Origin: Candidatus Coatesiibacteriota bacterium | GTDB taxonomy: Bacteria > B130-G9 | Assembly: GCA_016929465.1 (NCBI GenBank) | Contig: JAFGIT010000417.1 | Location: 1 to 9,820 of the forward strand | Direction of reading: 5' to 3' | DNA length: 9,820 nucleotides | In this document: one piece after another, positions 7,403-9,820 of the stretch | Position numbering within the stretch: the first letter of the stretch is position 1 | Layout: each line of letters begins with the position of its first letter | Made by a program: the position numbers and the translations under genes | Notes under the pieces: model-generated | The model's input: only the letters and a program-made list of their open reading frames with translations | Told to the model about the DNA's origin: nothing | The model's database searches: none

Positions 7403-7490
7403 ACCAAGGGCCATGAAGCAACACGAAGGGCGATTTAGGAGTGCGGGTAGCTCTCATCGCTTTGGTTTGCGGTGACCCGGCACCGCTTCA

Positions 7491-7514
7491 ATTGCGGATT
7501 GCGGATTTCGGATT
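7491..7514 (+). repeat. Heptamer tandem run (ATTGCGG)
   Basis: Three seven-base units follow directly: ATTGCGG, ATTGCGG and ATTTCGG, then ATT. It lies about 25 bases outside the left end of the insertion sequence. Confidence 0.6.
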
Positions 7515-7535
7515 GATGGCGGTGTAGGGTGGGCT

Positions 7536-7539
7536 TTCG
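7536..7539. repeat. Target site duplication TTCG, left
   Basis: TTCG directly abuts the left inverted repeat and is repeated as TTCG at 9320-9323 next to the right inverted repeat. It marks a 4-bp duplication made on insertion. Confidence 0.8.
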
Positions 7540-7554
7540 GAGGCTGTGCCATAA
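7540..7554 (+). repeat. IS terminal inverted repeat, left
   Basis: GAGGCTGTGCCATAA; identical to the reverse complement of 9305-9319. Confidence 0.9.
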
Positions 7555-7728
7555 TTTCGATTCAGGGTGTATTTGGATCGGCCATTTCGCTTTTTTTTTG
7601 ACTTGGCCCGGTCGCGGATTGGTCAATGATTCCTATATTCTGTGTATCTGAGGTTGAATGTCTCCTATAACGTCATTAATGGAGCTCTATAATTGGCTAT
7701 TTGCCTCCATGACTGGCCATTATCTCGG

Positions 7729-9189
7729 TTATGCAGCGAGAAGTTCGGCCCATGTACATCGCGTCTGGGTTAAGATTGTGTGGATTCGCCTTAGCACCAA
7801 TGCAATTGAGGCTAGGAAAGCCTCGATTTTGGCTCCTGAAAGGCCCCTGAGGTTAAAACGTCTCAGCCCAAGATTGTGCTTTAGATGTCCGAAGATGTGC
7901 TCAATTCTCTTCCGGCTCTTAAGACGTTCTTGATACTCTGACTTCAGGAATCGCCGCCGATATTCATCGAGCCACGGATATTCATAATTTCGCTCCATTT
8001 TGTAAAACCTATTGCGGGAACCGCCCAAACAGATCTCTCGTTGCGGACACTCGTCGCAGGGATTCACCGCCTCGTAAATTCGGTGAATACGCCCGTCCTT
8101 GCGGTGGCATAATCGTGTGAAAACTAATTCATTGCCCAAAGGACATCTGAAGATATCTCGCTCCGAATCATAGCGAAATCTCTCGCCCTGAATGAACTCG
8201 GACAGTTTGGACTTCCGCATTGCTGAAACCGTATCGCTATCCGCTACACAAGCATCTTTGCCTTCATTCTCAAGACGCCGAAGCTGTTCTGAATTGAAAT
8301 AGCCACTGTCCCCGTCAACTGCTTCCACTGTCTCGCAAGTGTTCATCTCAACTTCGTCAACCACCCTACAAAGGCTATTATTGTCGACTGCGTCTTGAGT
8401 AACATCGCAGGCCAATGGTATCCCTCTCTCCTTGTCAACTGCCACCTGAACATTGTATGAAAGCCCAATCTTGCCGGTCGCACCGTCTCGCATGAAACGA
8501 CTCTCGGGGTCTGTCAGAGAGACTTTCGTGGAACCGTTAGCCTCGCCTTCTTCAACCGCTTGGCTGCATCTATCAACTAAACGCTGGAGACTATCAATAC
8601 CCAGAAAATTCTTGCTAGATTCGATGCCCATAGAAGACAACTTCTCCCGAAGCTCTTCCTCCTCGTCCAACAAAGCGGAAGAACTCATCCAGGCTTCTAT
8701 TGACGCCTTCACCTCATCAAAGAACTTCGAGTTAAGTGTCTTGGCATTGCTCGCGCTAGCTCTGATCTTACTCCCATCGACTATTACATGATCGGCCCTG
8801 ACAACACCGGCCAAAATCAGACGACGAATCAACTCAGAAAACACCGAATGCAAAAGCGCCTCGTTCTCCGATCTAAACCTACAAATCGTCCGAAAACTCG
8901 GCGCGGTTCCCCTGCAAAGGTGAATGAAGGCAAGGTTCTCTCGACATTCTGCTGCGATCCTACGACTGCTCCGAATGCCCCGAAAATATGCGAAAATGAG
9001 AATCTTCAGAAGCATGCGAGGATCATAGATAGGTGCTCCACGAGCCGCATTACCTCTAGCGGATGGCCCCAATGCCAAAACTTCGACAATCTCGTCGATA
9101 TGAAAACAAATGTGACCTATGGGAAGACGGTCTGCTGCCTTATGACCAAATATCTCTGACTGAGAAGAAGGATAGTTTCTTATAGGCAT
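7729..9189 (-). CDS. IS1182-family transposase
   Basis: This is a 486-residue DDE transposase. The N-terminal half (about 1-125) is the DUF772-type region with PIYDPRMLLKILIFAYFRGIRSSRRI. The catalytic residues read as D138 in VIVDGSKIRASAS, D294 in DGDSGYFN and E430 in KSRKRIEHIFGHLKHNLGLRRF. A charged, coiled-coil-like insertion runs from about 155 to 215 (DEEEELREKL). Cysteines 349, 361, 378, 381 and 387 form the zinc-knuckle-like cluster usual in this family (FRCPLGNEL ... NPCDECPQREIC). The ATG at 9189 has GAGGA about eleven bases upstream and a good promoter before it. No frameshift or stop interrupts the gene, so the element may be active. The codon use is plainly more A+T-rich than in the TCA genes, as expected for a mobile gene. 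Confidence 0.93.
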   Translation of the reverse strand: MPIRNYPSSQSEIFGHKAADRLPIGHICFHIDEIVEVLALGPSARGNAARGAPIYDPRMLLKILIFAYFRGIRSSRRIAAECRENLAFIHLCRGTAPSFRTICRFRSENEALLHSVFSELIRRLILAGVVRADHVIVDGSKIRASASNAKTLNSKFFDEVKASIEAWMSSSALLDEEEELREKLSSMGIESSKNFLGIDSLQRLVDRCSQAVEEGEANGSTKVSLTDPESRFMRDGATGKIGLSYNVQVAVDKERGIPLACDVTQDAVDNNSLCRVVDEVEMNTCETVEAVDGDSGYFNSEQLRRLENEGKDACVADSDTVSAMRKSKLSEFIQGERFRYDSERDIFRCPLGNELVFTRLCHRKDGRIHRIYEAVNPCDECPQREICLGGSRNRFYKMERNYEYPWLDEYRRRFLKSEYQERLKSRKRIEHIFGHLKHNLGLRRFNLRGLSGAKIEAFLASIALVLRRIHTILTQTRCTWAELLAA

Positions 9190-9244
9190 GATGATACGTC
9201 CTCAGATATAATAGATAATGTTCTTATACACATCACTATATATA

Positions 9245-9274
9245 ACTATACATCATCATGCCAAATATAGTCAA
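9245..9274 (-). promoter_or_regulatory. Transposase promoter inside the IS
   Basis: On the minus strand TTGACT (9269-9274) and TATAGT (9245-9250), each five of six consensus bases, are spaced by 18 bases and lie just inside the right end of the element, about 55 bases before the transposase ATG. Confidence 0.6.
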
Positions 9275-9304
9275 TGGATAAATCATATATTCGGAGTCCC
9301 CGAT

Positions 9305-9319
9305 TTATGGCACAGCCTC
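9305..9319 (-). repeat. IS terminal inverted repeat, right
   Basis: Reads GAGGCTGTGCCATAA on the minus strand, a perfect match to 7540-7554. Confidence 0.9.
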
Positions 9320-9323
9320 TTCG
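9320..9323. repeat. Target site duplication TTCG, right
   Basis: TTCG abuts the right inverted repeat and matches 7536-7539. It is followed by AGCCCGCC, the complement-side arm of the hairpin whose other arm is GGTGGGCT at 7528-7535. Confidence 0.8.
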
Positions 9324-9326
9324 AGC

Positions 9327-9351
9327 CCGCCAATTGATCAGAAGTTCGTCC
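9327..9351 (+). repeat. Dispersed repeat block, copy 2
   Basis: Matches 7378-7402 at 24 of 25 positions. Here it runs directly into the CGCAGAT block, whereas in copy 1 the CGCAGAT block lies upstream, so the blocks have been shuffled rather than tandemly duplicated. Confidence 0.75.
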
Positions 9352-9379
9352 GCAGATGACGCAGATTTTCGCAGATTAA
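9348..9379 (+). repeat. CGCAGAT-type repeat, forward copy of an inverted pair
   Basis: This 32-base block (core GATGACGCAGATTTTCGCAG) is matched at 30 of 32 positions by the reverse complement of 9476-9507. A shorter direct copy lies at 7282-7304. Confidence 0.8.
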
Positions 9380-9419
9380 GGCCAAAGGATTCCCTTGATC
9401 AGCTGTCGCCAGCCAACTT

Positions 9420-9438
9420 CGAACCGTGAACCGTGAAC
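9420..9438 (+). repeat. Heptamer run (CGTGAAC-like)
   Basis: CGAACCGTGAACCGTGAAC shows seven-base periodicity. It occupies the same place relative to flanking TTCCCTTG and TCCGTRATCC blocks as the TTTGAAC run at 7341-7367. Confidence 0.5.
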
Positions 9439-9475
9439 ATTCCGTAATCCATCCATACTAAAACCAACCTGCCTC

Positions 9476-9507
9476 TTCATCTGCGCAAATCTGCGTCATC
9501 TGCGGAC
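9476..9507 (-). repeat. CGCAGAT-type repeat, inverted copy
   Basis: Reverse complement of 9348-9379 with two differences. It supplies the last residues of a spurious minus-strand frame at 9477-9728. Confidence 0.8.
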
Positions 9508-9741
9508 AAAAACTTCACAGCAATACAACCGGCCCCAGACAAATCCGCAACATCTTGAAACCTTTTTCTCGCCCCATTTTTGATCTTTGCACCATCTGAC
9601 ACCGATTGAGTCGGCCGAATTATCCAGATATTTCGCCCGATTTGCATGAATCGCGATGAATCAATTTCGAAAAAAAACTGAGCAATATTGCGATAAAATA
9701 GCTTGACGTGGTCAGATTTCCCTGGCATTTTGTTTCTAGTG

Positions 9742-9769
9742 TTGCGTTCCCAAATTGAGGTGGTATAAT
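9742..9769 (+). promoter_or_regulatory. Extended -10 promoter of the right-edge gene
   Basis: A perfect TATAAT (9764-9769) is preceded by TG one base upstream (TGGTATAAT), the extended -10 form. A weak -35, TTGCGT, lies at 9742-9747 with 16-base spacing. Initiation is expected near 9776, about 16 bases before the ATG at 9792. Confidence 0.7.
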
Positions 9770-9792
9770 CCTCGATTAGGAGGATTATATCA
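9761..9792. promoter_or_regulatory. Palindrome spanning -10, Shine-Dalgarno and start codon
   Basis: Arms TGGTATAATCCTC (9761-9773) and GAGGATTATATCA (9780-9792) are complementary at 12 of 13 positions around a six-base centre GATTAG. The left arm contains the extended -10. The right arm contains most of the AGGAGG ribosome site and ends at the first base of the ATG. Because the left arm lies mostly upstream of the expected transcript start, a DNA operator fits better than an RNA hairpin. Confidence 0.6.
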
Positions 9793-9820
9793 TGTCTAGA
9801 AAGATTCGTAAGATTGTGCT
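9792..9820 (+). CDS. Start of an unrecognised plus-strand gene, truncated
   Basis: An ATG at 9792 with AGGAGG eight bases upstream (9778-9783) and an extended -10 promoter opens a frame running off the right edge. Only MSRKIRKIVL is visible, a basic N-terminus too short to identify. The gene is oriented away from the insertion sequence and opposite to all complete genes in the window. Confidence 0.6.

Larger units (their letters stand above)
6976..7539. other. Non-coding, repeat-rich upstream region of gltA
   Basis: No credible gene is seen in these 564 bases. The part next to gltA holds its leader and a weak promoter candidate. From about 7200 the DNA is made of short repeat blocks, including a CGCAGAT block at 7282-7304, a TTTGAAC heptamer run at 7341-7367, a block at 7378-7402 that recurs across the insertion sequence, and an ATTGCGG heptamer run at 7491-7514. 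Short open frames here are products of the repeats. Confidence 0.7.
7540..9319 (-). mobile_element. Complete IS1182-type insertion sequence, 1780 bp
   Basis: The element is bounded by perfect 15-bp terminal inverted repeats (GAGGCTGTGCCATAA at 7540-7554 and its complement at 9305-9319) and by a 4-bp TTCG direct duplication. It encodes one intact transposase on the minus strand and carries a promoter in its right end. The non-coding margins are about 115 bases (right) and 175 bases (left). Intact ends, an intact reading frame and an exact target duplication suggest a recent insertion. Family placement rests on the transposase sequence. Confidence 0.9.
9320..9791. other. Non-coding, repeat-rich region right of the IS
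   Basis: No credible complete gene is seen. The stretch to about 9510 consists of the dispersed blocks also found at 7280-7402, in a different order, plus an inverted copy of the CGCAGAT block. From about 9580 it becomes A+T-rich and leads into the promoter of the right-edge gene. Two ATGAATC direct repeats ten bases apart (9646-9652 and 9656-9662) are the only other small structure noticed. Confidence 0.65.

Noticed and set aside
7183-7626. Two short minus-strand open frames (7183-7407 and 7435-7626)
   Set aside because: They are composed of the dispersed repeats and heptamer runs, lack ribosome sites, and the second crosses the IS end.
7658-9159. Plus-strand open frames within the insertion sequence
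   Set aside because: They are antisense to the intact transposase and show no protein family features.
7280-9510. Possible CRISPR array from the repeated blocks
   Set aside because: The repeats are shuffled and irregularly spaced, with no constant repeat-spacer alternation and no cas genes.
9477-9728. An 83-residue minus-strand open frame
   Set aside because: It has no ribosome site before its ATG, and its last residues are encoded by the CGCAGAT-type repeat at 9476-9507. It looks like translated non-coding DNA.

Overview
The window reads as a bacterial chromosome segment. The evidence is clear Shine-Dalgarno sites, sigma-70-like promoters and intrinsic terminators. The core is a central-carbon block flanked on both sides by accessory or repeat-rich DNA. 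The phylum cannot be fixed from this sequence. The citrate synthase is the long, mitochondrial-like type found in scattered bacterial groups such as Bacteroidetes and Geobacter. The aconitase is a two-subunit LeuC/LeuD-like enzyme. The non-coding DNA carries CGCAGAT-type and TTTGAAC/ATTGCGG-type repeats of the sort often seen in environmental bacterial genomes.

Layout. All complete genes lie on the minus strand, so transcription runs from high to low coordinates. Positions 6975 to 2577 carry citrate synthase (gltA), a terminator, the aconitase-type large subunit, the small subunit (one-base overlap), NADP-type isocitrate dehydrogenase (icd) and a second terminator. Together these enzymes turn oxaloacetate and acetyl-CoA into 2-oxoglutarate. 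This is the oxidative TCA entry branch and the route to glutamate. A LarA-family nickel-dependent 2-hydroxyacid racemase (2494-1229) follows the second terminator and appears to have its own promoter. After a 200-base gap comes a separate unit: a TIGR04255-family protein (1014-244) translationally coupled through ATGA to an unrecognised gene that runs off the left edge (247-1).

To the right of gltA the DNA is non-coding and mosaic from 6976 to 9791, apart from one intact IS1182-type insertion sequence (7540-9319). The element has 15-bp terminal inverted repeats and a 4-bp TTCG target duplication. Removing the element rebuilds an 8-bp-stem hairpin whose loop is exactly the duplicated TTCG, so the element sits precisely in a hairpin loop. 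Both flanks carry shuffled copies of the same short intergenic repeat blocks.

At the right edge a plus-strand gene begins (9792). It has an extended -10 promoter and a strong Shine-Dalgarno site, both embedded in a near-perfect 13-bp-arm palindrome that looks like an operator. No wholly new system is evident. The most unusual items are the hairpin-loop insertion, the palindromic promoter, the TIGR04255 two-gene unit and the terminator/promoter arrangement inside the TCA block.
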